DNA from: Gordonia amarae NBRC 15530
GTDB lineage: Bacteria > Actinomycetota > Actinomycetes > Mycobacteriales > Mycobacteriaceae
Direction of reading: 5' to 3'
Length of the DNA stretch: 64,000 bases
NCBI RefSeq assembly: GCF_000241345.1
Contig: NZ_BAED01000050.1
Span: 62,001-126,000, forward strand
Positions 1 through 9,071 of this stretch are shown piece after piece. The notes beneath the pieces are model-generated. The model did not search any database and was not told the origin of the DNA. It worked only from the letters and a program-made list of their open reading frames with translations. The translations under genes and the position numbers were made by a program. The first letter of the stretch is position 1, and every line of letters begins with the position of its first letter.

Positions 1-689
1 ACGTAGTGGCCGGCCAGGTTGTTGGCGGTCAGGAACGGGTCGTTGGCGGTCCAGGTGCCGAACGGTGCGATACCCCACATGTTGGTCGGGTCACCACCCA
101 TCTCCATCACCGACACCTGGATGCCCTGGTTGAAGCCGGGCATGGTGACGGTCGGGTAGCCGCTGTAGGAGGCGACGGCCTTGTAGAAGCTGGGATGCCG
201 CGAGGCCAGGTTGAGCGCGGCGGTACCGGACATCGACAGACCGGCGACGGCGTTGCGGCGGTTGTCGCTGTTGTACTTGCGCTTCATGTAGCCGGGCAGT
301 TCACGGGTGAGGAAGGTTTCCCACTTGTTCTTGCCGAGCTTGGGATCGGTGCGCTGCCAGTCGGTGTAGAACGACCCGCCGCCGCCGAACGGGATCGCGA
401 CGTTGACGCCCTTGCCGACCATGAAGCTGTCGACGTTGGTGTTGATCAGCCAGCCGCTGTTGTTGGCGGGGGCGCGCAGACCGTCGAGCAGGTACAGCGT
501 GGGCTTGGCCGCCCCGCCGCCACCGCTGATGATGCGGACGGGCACGTTGCGTCCCATCGCTGCCGAATAGACGTATTCGGTGGTCCCGGCGGCTGCCGCG
601 TCGGGTGCGGTGGCGACAACCGCGCCGCTGGTAAGTGCGACCGCGGCGACGACGCCGGCCACAAGGCGTTTACGAACGCGCTTGAACAT
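1..689 (-). CDS. Antigen 85-type mycolyltransferase/esterase, 3' end outside window
   Basis: Reverse-strand reading from ATG at 689 gives 229 codons that run off the left edge. The first ~34 residues form a Sec signal peptide (basic start, hydrophobic core, Ala-rich end), so the enzyme is exported. The body has the Ag85 hallmarks LLDGLRAP and GWLINTNVD near the start and GLSMSG with the nucleophile Ser152. The Asp/Glu and His of the triad would lie beyond the edge. The family transfers mycolic acids to trehalose and arabinogalactan in the cell envelope. A purine-rich GGAATT sits ~8 bases before the start. Which Ag85 paralogue it is cannot be told from the fragment. Confidence 0.88.
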   Translation of the reverse strand, partial: MFKRVRKRLVAGVVAAVALTSGAVVATAPDAAAAGTTEYVYSAAMGRNVPVRIISGGGGAAKPTLYLLDGLRAPANNSGWLINTNVDSFMVGKGVNVAIPFGGGGSFYTDWQRTDPKLGKNKWETFLTRELPGYMKRKYNSDNRRNAVAGLSMSGTAALNLASRHPSFYKAVASYSGYPTVTMPGFNQGIQVSVMEMGGDPTNMWGIAPFGTWTANDPFLTANNLAGHY

Positions 690-986
690 GGACTTCAATT
701 CCTAACGATCTTGGCCGGGAGCGGCCTCGCTCGACGAGGGTGTGGTTCTACCGGCAGGCCTCGCGGAAGGAGGTCGGCCGGTCCATCGCATGACACTGTA
801 ACGGCTCAATAACAGCCCGGCAAAGGGACCAGCCCCGGCAAAGTCATTATTTTCCGCAGTACATTGCCGGTTTTCGGTACTTTCCGGGCCGCACGCCCCC
901 GTACCCGGCGGTGTGTCCGTGACCACAACCTGCGGGTAGTGTCACCGATGGATTTCTCGCCGTGCGCCTCGATGAAGGAGTTCCTT
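690..986. other. Divergent intergenic region
   Basis: About 300 bases between the mycolyltransferase (leftward) and the flavoprotein (rightward), presumably holding both promoters. The decamer CCCGGCAAAG occurs twice near 820-845, and an AT-rich patch lies near 845-855. No coding sequence or strong hairpin is evident. Confidence 0.5.
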
Positions 987-2651
987 GTGACGCAGCAGCA
1001 GGCTGACGCCGTCGTCGTCGGAGCGGGTCTTGCGGGTTTGGTCGCCACCTACGAGCTCACGCGGGCCGGGCGCAGGGTGATCGTCGTCGACCAGGAGAAC
1101 CGGAACAATCTCGGCGGGCAGGCGTTCTGGTCGCTCGGCGGCCTGTTCCTGGTCGACAGCCCCGAGCAGCGCCGCCTGGGCATCCACGATTCGGCTGAGC
1201 TGGCGTTGCAGGACTGGATGGGTTCGGCCGGGTTCGACCGCGAGGTGCAGGACTACTGGCCCCGGCAGTGGGCGCGCGCCTACGTCGAGTTCGCGGCCGG
1301 CGACAAACGGCAGTACCTGCACGATCTGGGCCTGCGCTTCGTGCCGATCGTCGGCTGGGCCGAACGCGGCGGCGGCTTCGCCGACGGCCACGGCAATTCG
1401 GTGCCCCGCTTCCATCTCACCTGGGGCACCGGCCCCGAGGTGGTGCGCATCTTCCTCGAACCGGTGCTGGAGGCCGAGAAACGCGGCCTGGTGCAGTTCC
1501 GGTTCCGGCACCGCGTCGACGAACTGATCGTCTCCGGCGAGGCGGCGGTCGGTGTCCGCGGCGCCACCCTCGCGTCGTGCGACGAGCTCGAACGCGGAAA
1601 GGCGTCGAACCGCGACGTCGTCGGCGACTTCGAGGTGCGGGCCGGTGCGGTCATCGTCACCACCGGCGGCATCGGTCACAACCACGAGCTGATCCGCGAG
1701 AACTGGCCCACCGAACGGCTCGGCAAGGCACCCGAGCACATGATCTCGGGGGTTCCCGCCCACGTCGACGGACGCATGCTCGGCATCGCCGAGGAGGCCG
1801 GGGCGAGCCTGGTGAACCGCGACCGCATGTGGCACTACACCGAGGGCATCCACAACTGGGATCCGATCTGGCCCGATCACGCGATCCGCATCATCCCCGG
1901 ACCGTCGTCGTTGTGGCTCGACGCCGAGGGCAATCGGCTCGCCGCCCCCAATTTCCCCGGTTTCGACACCAACGCGACGATGCGCGAGATCCTCAAGACC
2001 GGTCACGACTATTCGTGGTTCGTCCTCACCCAGACGATCATCGAGAAGGAGTTCATGCTGTCAGGGTCCGAGCAGAACCCCGATGTCACCGGCAAGGACG
2101 TCAAGGTCCTGGCGCGCAGCCGCGTCGCCAAGGGCGCCCCCGGGCCGGTCGACGCGTTCACCAGACACGGCGTCGACTTCGTGGTTGCCGACGATCTGCC
2201 GACGCTGGTCGCCGGGATGAACAAGATCTCCCGCGGCCCGGCCCTGGATCTGGCCCATATCGAACGGGTCATCTCCACCCGCGACGCCCAGATCGACAAC
2301 AAGTTCACCAAGGACGCGCAGATCATGGCGATGACCAACGCGCGTCAATTCGTCGGCGACAAGGTGGTGCGGGTGGCCAAGCCGCACAAGATCCTCGACC
2401 CGGCGCACGGCCCGCTGATCGCGGTGCGCCTGAACATTCTGACCCGCAAGACTCTCGGCGGCCTGGAGACCAACCTCGACTCGGCCGTGATGCGCCCGGA
2501 CGGAACGCAGTTCGATGGTCTGTACGCGGCGGGCGAGGTCGCCGGTTTCGGCGGCGGCGGTGTCCACGGCTACAACGCGCTGGAGGGCACCTTCCTGGGC
2601 GGCTGTATCTTCTCGGGCCGCGCCGCGGGCCGGGCCGTCGCAAGTATTTAA
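987..2651 (+). CDS. FAD-binding dehydrogenase, Rv0785-like
   Basis: I chose the GTG at 987 because AAGGAG lies 6-7 bases upstream and the dinucleotide-binding fold starts a few residues later; this gives 554 aa. The N-terminus has the FAD Rossmann motif VVGAGLAGLVATYELTRAG and the GGQAFWSLGG segment. The C-terminal GGVHGYNALEGTFLGG belongs to the fumarate reductase/ketosteroid dehydrogenase flavoprotein fold. It closely resembles the mycobacterial Rv0785 family, whose substrate is not established. The reaction is probably an FAD-linked alkane/alkene oxidoreduction. It is monocistronic, ending 83 bases before the DyP gene. Confidence 0.85.
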   Translation: MTQQQADAVVVGAGLAGLVATYELTRAGRRVIVVDQENRNNLGGQAFWSLGGLFLVDSPEQRRLGIHDSAELALQDWMGSAGFDREVQDYWPRQWARAYVEFAAGDKRQYLHDLGLRFVPIVGWAERGGGFADGHGNSVPRFHLTWGTGPEVVRIFLEPVLEAEKRGLVQFRFRHRVDELIVSGEAAVGVRGATLASCDELERGKASNRDVVGDFEVRAGAVIVTTGGIGHNHELIRENWPTERLGKAPEHMISGVPAHVDGRMLGIAEEAGASLVNRDRMWHYTEGIHNWDPIWPDHAIRIIPGPSSLWLDAEGNRLAAPNFPGFDTNATMREILKTGHDYSWFVLTQTIIEKEFMLSGSEQNPDVTGKDVKVLARSRVAKGAPGPVDAFTRHGVDFVVADDLPTLVAGMNKISRGPALDLAHIERVISTRDAQIDNKFTKDAQIMAMTNARQFVGDKVVRVAKPHKILDPAHGPLIAVRLNILTRKTLGGLETNLDSAVMRPDGTQFDGLYAAGEVAGFGGGGVHGYNALEGTFLGGCIFSGRAAGRAVASI

Positions 2652-2722
2652 TGGTCGGCCTCGTACTCAAAGGTCGAGTAGGCTAGGCGCGCCTTCATGG
2701 CGGTACCGTCCACACGGCACTA

Positions 2723-2736
2723 ACGTGAATTCACGT
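2723..2736. promoter_or_regulatory. 14-bp perfect palindrome over the DyP start
   Basis: ACGTGAATTCACGT is a perfect palindrome and its last bases include the GTG start codon of the peroxidase gene at 2735. TAACGT at 2721-2726 could be a -10 element for a leaderless transcript. The core ACGTGAATTC recurs at 21005-21014 ahead of the MarR gene. It is a candidate operator; the regulator is unknown. Confidence 0.45.
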
Positions 2737-3733
2737 GGCCACACCGCAGACGATCCTGACGCGCAAGACCAAGGTCGCGATCTTCCTCGTCGCGACCATC
2801 AATGACGGTGCCGAACAGACCGTCCACGATTTCCTGCCCGACCTGACCGGCCTGACCAGCGCCGTGTCGTCGCGGGCTCCCGAGGCGGCGCTGGCGGCGA
2901 TCATCGGGATCGGCTCTGACGCCTGGGATCGCCTGTTCGACGGTCCGCGGCCGGAGGCGCTGCGCCCGTTCATCCCGCTGACCGGCCCGGTACACAGCGC
3001 GCCGTCGACGCCGGGTGATCTGCTGTTCCACATCAAGGCCGATCAGATGGATCAGTGTTACGAGGTGGGCAGGCTGATCACCGGCGCGCTCGGTGACGCG
3101 ATCACCGTCGTCGACGAGGTGCACGGTTTCCGCTACTTCGATCTGCGCGACCTGATCGGTTTCGTCGACGGGACCGAGAATCCGACCGGGCAGGACGCCA
3201 TCGACACCATCGTCGCCACCGACGACGACGGTTGCGCGGGCGGCAGTTACGTCGCGATCCAGCGGTATGTGCACGATCTGAGCGCGTGGCGGGCGCTGAG
3301 CACCGCGGACCAGGAGGCGGCGATCGGGCGGACCAAGACCGACAACATCGAGATGTCCGACGAGGTCAAACCCACCAATTCCCATATCGCGCTGAACGTG
3401 ATCACCGACGACGACGGCAACGAGCTCGACATCGTCCGCGACAACATGCCCTACGGCGATGTGTCGGGCACGGGTGAGTCGGGTACCTTCTTCATCGCCT
3501 ACTCGGCGACACCCGACATCACAGAACACATGCTGCGCAACATGTTTCTGGGTGATCCGCCCGGAAACCACGACAGGCTACTGGATTTCACCACCGCCGT
3601 CTCGGGTGCCCAGTTCTTCGCTCCCACAGTCGAATTCCTCGATGCCCCACCCCCACTGCCCGCCGCCGATAACCCCGCCGAGCCGGAACCGAAACCGGCG
3701 CATGGCTCGCTGGGCATCGGCTCCCTGCACTGA
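2735..3733 (+). CDS. dyp: Dye-decolorizing peroxidase, encapsulin cargo
   Basis: 332 aa from GTG. The DyP signature GFVDGTENP places the catalytic Asp at residue 145; the proximal heme His is probably His217 in NSHIALN, followed by RDNMPYG. The last residues, GSLGIGSLH after a Pro-rich linker, match the encapsulin cargo-loading peptide type (GSLGIGSL). The enzyme uses hydrogen peroxide to oxidise bulky substrates and is expected inside a protein nanocompartment. The shell gene follows 52 bases downstream, the same pairing as in M. tuberculosis. No Sec or Tat signal is seen, consistent with cytosolic encapsulation. Confidence 0.95.
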   Translation: MATPQTILTRKTKVAIFLVATINDGAEQTVHDFLPDLTGLTSAVSSRAPEAALAAIIGIGSDAWDRLFDGPRPEALRPFIPLTGPVHSAPSTPGDLLFHIKADQMDQCYEVGRLITGALGDAITVVDEVHGFRYFDLRDLIGFVDGTENPTGQDAIDTIVATDDDGCAGGSYVAIQRYVHDLSAWRALSTADQEAAIGRTKTDNIEMSDEVKPTNSHIALNVITDDDGNELDIVRDNMPYGDVSGTGESGTFFIAYSATPDITEHMLRNMFLGDPPGNHDRLLDFTTAVSGAQFFAPTVEFLDAPPPLPAADNPAEPEPKPAHGSLGIGSLH

Positions 3734-3785
3734 GTTCCCCGCACAACCTCCCACCCGACCGGATCACGCCAACAAAGGAGCAGCA

Positions 3786-4586
3786 ATGAACAATCTGCAT
3801 CGCGAACTCGCCCCCATCTCCGAAAGTGCGTGGAAGGAGATCGAGGACGAGGCCACCCGGTCGTTCAAACGCAACAGCGCGGGCCGGCGGCTGGTCGACG
3901 TCAACGGCCCGCTCGGCCTCGACACCGCGTCGGTGACCCTGGGCAGCCGCGCCAAGATCGACTCCCCCGCCGACGGCATCGCCGCCTTCCTGCGGCAGAC
4001 GCAGCCGCTCGTCGAACTGAAGGTGCCGTTCGCGGTGACGCGCGAGGCCATCGACAACGTGGACCGCGGCGCCAAGGATTCGGACTGGGATCCGGTGCGT
4101 GACGCTGCCGCGCAGCTCGCGCTCGCCGAGGACCGGGCGATCTTCGAGGGCTATGCGGCGGCCGGCATCACCGGCATCCGCTCGCAGGCCGCCTCGCACG
4201 CCACGGCGCTGCCCGCCGACGTCCGCGACTATCCGGAGGCCATCAGCCAGGCGCTGACCGGGCTGCGCCTGGAATCGGTCGACGGACCGTACTCGCTGGC
4301 ACTGTCGGCCGACCTGTACTCGCAGGTCGCCGAGACCTCCAACCACGGCTACCCGATCCGCCAGCACATCCAGCGCATCCTCGACGGGGAGATCGTGTGG
4401 GCGCCGGCGATCACCGGCGCCTATTTGATCAGCACCCGCGGCGGCGACTTCGAGCTGACCATCGGCCAGGACGTGTCGATCGGCTACGACAGCCACACCG
4501 GCGACTCGGTGAACCTCTACTTCCAGGAGTCCTTCACCTTCCTCACGTATACACCTGAGGCCGTCATCCCACTCACCGTCGCGTAG
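3786..4586 (+). CDS. Encapsulin nanocompartment shell protein (family 1)
   Basis: 266 aa from ATG 3786, preceded by AAAGGAG about 6 bases upstream. The length fits the T=1 shell subunits of the HK97-fold family (about 265 aa). The N-terminus NNLHRELAPISESAWKEIE and the conserved HGYPIRQHIQRIL segment are typical. Sixty subunits would assemble a shell around the upstream DyP. The two genes are adjacent and co-oriented, so probably one transcript. In relatives this system is linked to oxidative stress. Confidence 0.95.
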   Translation: MNNLHRELAPISESAWKEIEDEATRSFKRNSAGRRLVDVNGPLGLDTASVTLGSRAKIDSPADGIAAFLRQTQPLVELKVPFAVTREAIDNVDRGAKDSDWDPVRDAAAQLALAEDRAIFEGYAAAGITGIRSQAASHATALPADVRDYPEAISQALTGLRLESVDGPYSLALSADLYSQVAETSNHGYPIRQHIQRILDGEIVWAPAITGAYLISTRGGDFELTIGQDVSIGYDSHTGDSVNLYFQESFTFLTYTPEAVIPLTVA

Positions 4587-4701
4587 CGGGGACGATCCCG
4601 GATCCGGCATTCCGGGCGCGAGATCCATACCGGCAGCTAATGTCGTGGCCCGATGTCGGCACCGGTTGCTAGCGTGGTCGGATGCCCCAGGTCTGTCGCC
4701 C

Positions 4702-6435
4702 ATGCTGATCCGTCTCGTCCGGACCTATCTGCCCCCGTATCAGAGCAATCTCGTCGCCGTCGTGCTGTTCCAGCTCGTCGCGACGGGCGCGATGCTGTAC
4801 CTGCCCACTCTCAACGCCGACATCATCGATCGCGGCGTGGCCGTCGGCGACACCGGTTACATCCTGCGCACCGGCGGCATCATGCTCGTGTTCACGTTCC
4901 TGCAGGTGGCCACCACGATCGCCGCGCAGTTCTTCGGGGCGCGCGGGGCGCTCGGCATCGGCCGCGACATCCGGCACGACCTGTTGCACACCGTCGACGG
5001 CTTCTCGGCGCGTGAGGTGGGCCGGTTCGGTGCTCCGTCGCTGATCACCCGCACCACCAACGACGTCCAGCAGGTGCAGATGCTGAGCGTGATGGCCGCG
5101 GCGATCCTGGTGTCGGCGCCCATCATGTGCGTCGGGGGCATCGTGATGGGTGTGCACGTGGCGTCGGGACTGGCGTGGGTGCTGGTGGTGGCCGTGCCCA
5201 TTCTGGGCGGGGCGATGGCGGTGCTGATCAGCAAGATGGTGCCGGGTTTCCGGGCGATGCAGGACAAACTCGATGCCATCAACCGGGTGCTGCGTGAGCA
5301 GATCACCGGTATCCGGGTGGTGCGGGCGTTCGTCCGCGAGCGCTATGAGACCGACCGGTTCGCCGTCGCCAACGACGAACTGTCGGCGGCCACGCTACGC
5401 GTCGGCAAGATGATGGCGCTGATGTTCCCGGTGATCCTGCTGGTCTCCAACGTGACGATTGTCGCGATCATCTGGTTCGGCGGGCACCGCGTCGACGACG
5501 GCCACCTCGAGATCGGGGCGCTGACGGCGATGATGTCGTACGTCATGCAGATCATGATGTCGGTGATGATGGCCTCGTTCCTGGCGATGATGGCCCCGCG
5601 CGCGTCGGTCTGCGCCGAACGCATCCTGGAGGTGCTGGGCACCGAGTCGTCGGTGCACGCTCCCGACGCACCGATCGGTTTCTCCACGGACCCGGCGACG
5701 GCGGAGTTCTCCGGCGCCGAGTTCCGTTATCCGGGCGCCGATTCGCCTGTGCTGAGCGATATCTCGTTCCGCATCACCCCGGGCACCACCACCGCGATCG
5801 TCGGCTCCACCGGCGCCGGCAAAACCACCCTGCTCAACCTCATCCCGCGGCTCATCGACGTCACCGACGGTTCGGTGTCCGTCGGCGGCGCCGACGTGCG
5901 GCAACTCGACCCCGACAGGCTGCGGGAGGTGATCGGGCTGGTCCCGCAGCGGCCCTATCTGTTCTCCGGCACCGTCGCGAGCAATCTGCGCTACGGCAAG
6001 GCCGACGCGACCGAGGAGGAGATCTGGGAGGCGCTGCGCATCGCGCAGGCCGCCGATTTCGTCTCGGCGATGCCGCAGGGCATCGACACCCCGATCGCGC
6101 AGGGCGGCACCACCGTCTCGGGCGGTCAGCGTCAGCGCCTGGCGATCGCCCGCGCCCTGATCCGCCGACCGTCGATCTACCTGTTCGACGACTCGTTCTC
6201 CGCGCTCGACCTCACCACCGACGCCAAACTCCGTGCCGCACTGGCCCCGGTCACCCGCGACGCCGCGGTGGTCGTGGTGGCGCAACGCATTTCGACGATC
6301 ACCTCGGCCGATCAGATCGTCGTCCTGGAGCACGGCCGGATCACCGGCATCGGCACGCACGACCAACTGCTCGCCGGCTGCCCCACCTATGCCGAGATCG
6401 CCGAATCGCAGCGCGCCGTGGAGGATGTGGCATGA
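4702..6435 (+). CDS. ABC exporter half-transporter, degenerate-site subunit (Rv1273c-like)
   Basis: 577 aa from the ATG at 4702 (MLIRLVRTYLPPYQ). An N-terminal six-helix exporter domain is followed by an ATPase domain with Walker A GSTGAGKTTLL, signature VSGGQRQRLAIARAL and Walker B LFDDSFSALD. The residue after the Walker B Asp is Asp rather than the catalytic Glu, so one of the two ATP sites of the dimer is probably non-hydrolytic. The stop overlaps the start of the next gene by four bases (ATGA), which implies translational coupling and a heterodimer. The pair resembles M. tuberculosis Rv1273c/Rv1272c; the substrate is not known from sequence. Confidence 0.9.
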   Translation: MLIRLVRTYLPPYQSNLVAVVLFQLVATGAMLYLPTLNADIIDRGVAVGDTGYILRTGGIMLVFTFLQVATTIAAQFFGARGALGIGRDIRHDLLHTVDGFSAREVGRFGAPSLITRTTNDVQQVQMLSVMAAAILVSAPIMCVGGIVMGVHVASGLAWVLVVAVPILGGAMAVLISKMVPGFRAMQDKLDAINRVLREQITGIRVVRAFVRERYETDRFAVANDELSAATLRVGKMMALMFPVILLVSNVTIVAIIWFGGHRVDDGHLEIGALTAMMSYVMQIMMSVMMASFLAMMAPRASVCAERILEVLGTESSVHAPDAPIGFSTDPATAEFSGAEFRYPGADSPVLSDISFRITPGTTTAIVGSTGAGKTTLLNLIPRLIDVTDGSVSVGGADVRQLDPDRLREVIGLVPQRPYLFSGTVASNLRYGKADATEEEIWEALRIAQAADFVSAMPQGIDTPIAQGGTTVSGGQRQRLAIARALIRRPSIYLFDDSFSALDLTTDAKLRAALAPVTRDAAVVVVAQRISTITSADQIVVLEHGRITGIGTHDQLLAGCPTYAEIAESQRAVEDVA

Positions 6436-8357
6436 CCGGACCACGTAGACCCGGAATGATGCCGATGGGGGCGCCCGGCGACAAGGCGCGTTCGTTCGGT
6501 CCGTCGATCAGGCGGATCGTGCGGCTGCTGTCGGGGTATCGGGTGCTGATGCCCACCATCCTGCTGTCGCTGACGTGTTCGGTGATCCTGCTGGCGATCG
6601 CGCCGCGGGTGCTCGGGCACGCCACCGACCTGGTGTTCAACGGCGTCATCGGCAAGGTGTTGCCGGCCGGGCAGACCAAGGCCGAGGCCGTGGCCGGGCT
6701 GCGGGAGAGGGGGCAGGACACTTTCGCCGACATGGTGTCGTCGATGGATGTCACCCCCGGCCAGGGCATCGATTTCGGCGCGGTGGGCCGCATCCTGCTG
6801 ATCGTGCTGGGCCTGTACCTGGTGTCGATGACGATGGCCTGGCTGGCATCGTATCTGCTCAATATCGTGGTGGTGGCCACCATCCGGCGGCTGCGCGCCG
6901 ACGTCGAGGCCAAGATCCATCGGCTTCCGTTGCGCTACTACGATTCCCAGCCGCGCGGCGATCTGCTCAGCCGCGTCACCAACGACCTCGACAATCTGTC
7001 GCAGAGCATGCAGCAGACCATCTCCCAGCTCCTCAACTCGGTGCTGACGGTGATCGCGCTGCTGGTGATGATGATCATCATCTCGCCGCTGCTGGCGCTC
7101 ATCGCGATCGTGACGGTACCACTGGCGATCGGTGCGACCACGATCATTGCCAAGAAGTCCAAACCGCATTTCATCGCGCAGTGGGGATCCACAGGCAAGC
7201 TGAACGCGCAGGTGGAGGAGGCGTTCACCGGCCACGAACTGGTCAAGGCGTTCGGCCGTCAGCACGAGGTCGAGCAGGTCTTCGACGAGCGCAACCAGAA
7301 ACTGTACGAGTCGAGCTGGCGGGCCCAGTTCATCTCCGGCATCACCATGCCGGTGATCATGTTCCTGGGCAACCTCAACTACGTCGCGGTGGCCGTCGTC
7401 GGCGGTCTGCGGGTCGCGTCGGGCGCGCTGAGCCTCGGCGAGGTGCAGGCGTTCATCCAGTACTCACGCCAGTTCTCGCAACCGCTCACCCAGATCGGGT
7501 CGATGGTCAACCTGCTGCAGAGCGGTGTCGCCTCGGCCGAGCGGATTTTCGACATTCTCGACGCCACCGAGGAAACCCCCGACCCGGACAAGCCGGCTTC
7601 CCCGCTCGAGGACCACGGCCGCATCGAGTTCGATGACGTCTCGTTCCGGTACCTCGCCGACAAACCGCTGATCGAGGACCTGTCGCTGGTGGCACGGCCC
7701 GGGCAGATGGTGGCGATCGTCGGCCCCACCGGCGCCGGCAAGACCACCCTGGTCAACCTGATCATGCGGTTCTACGACGTCGATACCGGCACCATCAGCG
7801 TCGACGGCCTCGACTCACGCCTGATGACCCGTGCCGACCTGCGGGAACGCACCGGCATGGTGCTGCAGGATTCGTGGCTGTTCGGCGGCACCATCTACGA
7901 CAACATCGCCTACGGCGACCCCACCGCCGAGCGCGAGGAGGTCATCGAGGCCGCCACCCTCAGTCACGTCGACGCCTTCGTGCGGCATCTGCCCGACGGC
8001 TACGACACGGTGCTCGACGACGAGGGCGGCGGTGTGAGTGCCGGTGAGCGCCAGCTCATCACGATCGCCCGCGCGTTCCTGGCCAAACCGACCATCCTGA
8101 TCCTCGACGAGGCCACCAGTTCGGTCGACACCCGCACCGAGCTGCTCATCCAGAAGGCTATGGCCCGGCTGCGCACCGACCGCACCAGTTTCGTGATCGC
8201 CCACCGCCTCTCGACGATCCGCGACGCCGACATCATCATCGTGATGGAGGACGGCCACATCGTCGAGCAGGGTTCCCACGAGCAGCTCCTCGCCACCCAC
8301 GGCGCCTATTACCGCCTCTACAACAGCCAGTTCGCCGGCGCCATCGAATCCGAATAG
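6432..8357 (+). CDS. ABC exporter half-transporter, canonical subunit (Rv1272c-like)
   Basis: 641 aa, overlapping the preceding partner by four bases. The transmembrane domain occupies roughly residues 30-350 and includes an extended loop after the second helix region. The ATPase has Walker A GPTGAGKTTLV, signature VSAGERQLITIARAF and Walker B ILILDEATSSVD with the catalytic Glu intact. With the Asp-bearing partner this makes an asymmetric type IV exporter, the pattern known for TM287/TM288-type heterodimers. The location is the cytoplasmic membrane. Confidence 0.9.
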   Translation: MTGPRRPGMMPMGAPGDKARSFGPSIRRIVRLLSGYRVLMPTILLSLTCSVILLAIAPRVLGHATDLVFNGVIGKVLPAGQTKAEAVAGLRERGQDTFADMVSSMDVTPGQGIDFGAVGRILLIVLGLYLVSMTMAWLASYLLNIVVVATIRRLRADVEAKIHRLPLRYYDSQPRGDLLSRVTNDLDNLSQSMQQTISQLLNSVLTVIALLVMMIIISPLLALIAIVTVPLAIGATTIIAKKSKPHFIAQWGSTGKLNAQVEEAFTGHELVKAFGRQHEVEQVFDERNQKLYESSWRAQFISGITMPVIMFLGNLNYVAVAVVGGLRVASGALSLGEVQAFIQYSRQFSQPLTQIGSMVNLLQSGVASAERIFDILDATEETPDPDKPASPLEDHGRIEFDDVSFRYLADKPLIEDLSLVARPGQMVAIVGPTGAGKTTLVNLIMRFYDVDTGTISVDGLDSRLMTRADLRERTGMVLQDSWLFGGTIYDNIAYGDPTAEREEVIEAATLSHVDAFVRHLPDGYDTVLDDEGGGVSAGERQLITIARAFLAKPTILILDEATSSVDTRTELLIQKAMARLRTDRTSFVIAHRLSTIRDADIIIVMEDGHIVEQGSHEQLLATHGAYYRLYNSQFAGAIESE

Positions 8358-8382
8358 GGCTCGTTCCGATGGCCGGGTTCGG

Positions 8383-9051
8383 TCAGTCCCGGCCGCGTTC
8401 GAGGGCCTGGGCGATGGATCGTTCGATGCGTTCCCCGGCGGCGGACGGCACGTCGATGATGCCGCGCAGTTCGTCGCGCAGCTTCTTGTAGGCGGTCTGC
8501 CGTTCGGCCGGGGTGGCACCCCCGTCTTCGGCGGTCGCGACCAGTTTGCGTGCGCGGCTCAGCGACGCCTGTTCCGCTGCGGTGAACCCACTGTCGCGGC
8601 GGCGTCTGGCCTCCCGTTCGGCGGCCTCGAACGACACCACGTATTCGCGGACGGAGTCCCGGTAGCGTTCGACGTCGGCCGCGTCGTCGATGTCGTCGGC
8701 GTCGGCGGGCCGCAGCGTGTCGGCACGGACCCGTGCCCTGTGGAAGGCCTCGGTGAGCGGTTCGCTGAGGTCGATCAGCAACGGGTAGTCGATGAGGGTG
8801 GCCAGGTCCATCTCGTAGGCGAACCAGCGTTCGTTCACCTTGTCGTGGGTGGCCATCGTCTTGGCCACCTGCCGGGCGTTCGGCGTCACGGCCGGCTGCG
8901 CGGACTGCGCCTCGATGCGGGCCAGTTCGATCTTGTCGCGGCGTCGTCTCTCGTTGTAGGCCGCGACAGCTCTGCCCCAGCCGCCGACGATCGCGGCGAA
9001 CGGGAACACCAGCCACCAGTAGCTGGACAGGAAGCTGAACAACGGGCCCAC
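8383..9051 (-). CDS. Membrane-anchored coiled-coil protein of unknown function
   Basis: 222 aa, function not recognised. One hydrophobic segment at residues ~5-27 (FSFLSSYWWLVFPFAAIVGG) is followed by a long charged, Arg/Glu/Ala-rich helical region (RRRRDKIELARIEAQ). The topology is therefore a short anchor with a cytoplasmic helical domain. It is convergent with the ABC pair, with a 25-base gap, and lies 20 bases downstream of the hydroxyacid dehydrogenase gene on the same strand. Confidence 0.7.
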   Translation of the reverse strand: MGPLFSFLSSYWWLVFPFAAIVGGWGRAVAAYNERRRRDKIELARIEAQSAQPAVTPNARQVAKTMATHDKVNERWFAYEMDLATLIDYPLLIDLSEPLTEAFHRARVRADTLRPADADDIDDAADVERYRDSVREYVVSFEAAEREARRRRDSGFTAAEQASLSRARKLVATAEDGGATPAERQTAYKKLRDELRGIIDVPSAAGERIERSIAQALERGRD

Positions 9052-9071
9052 CCGTTCGACCTTACGTGCCG

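Noticed and set aside
6..812. A 268-codon plus-strand frame at the left edge
   Set aside because: It is antisense to the mycolyltransferase, whose signal peptide and GLSMSG motif are unambiguous; Val/Gly/Arg-rich composition is typical of a shadow frame in high-GC DNA.
942..2006. A long minus-strand frame opposite the FAD dehydrogenase
   Set aside because: The opposite strand has full-length flavoprotein homology and a good ribosome site; the antisense frame has no domain.
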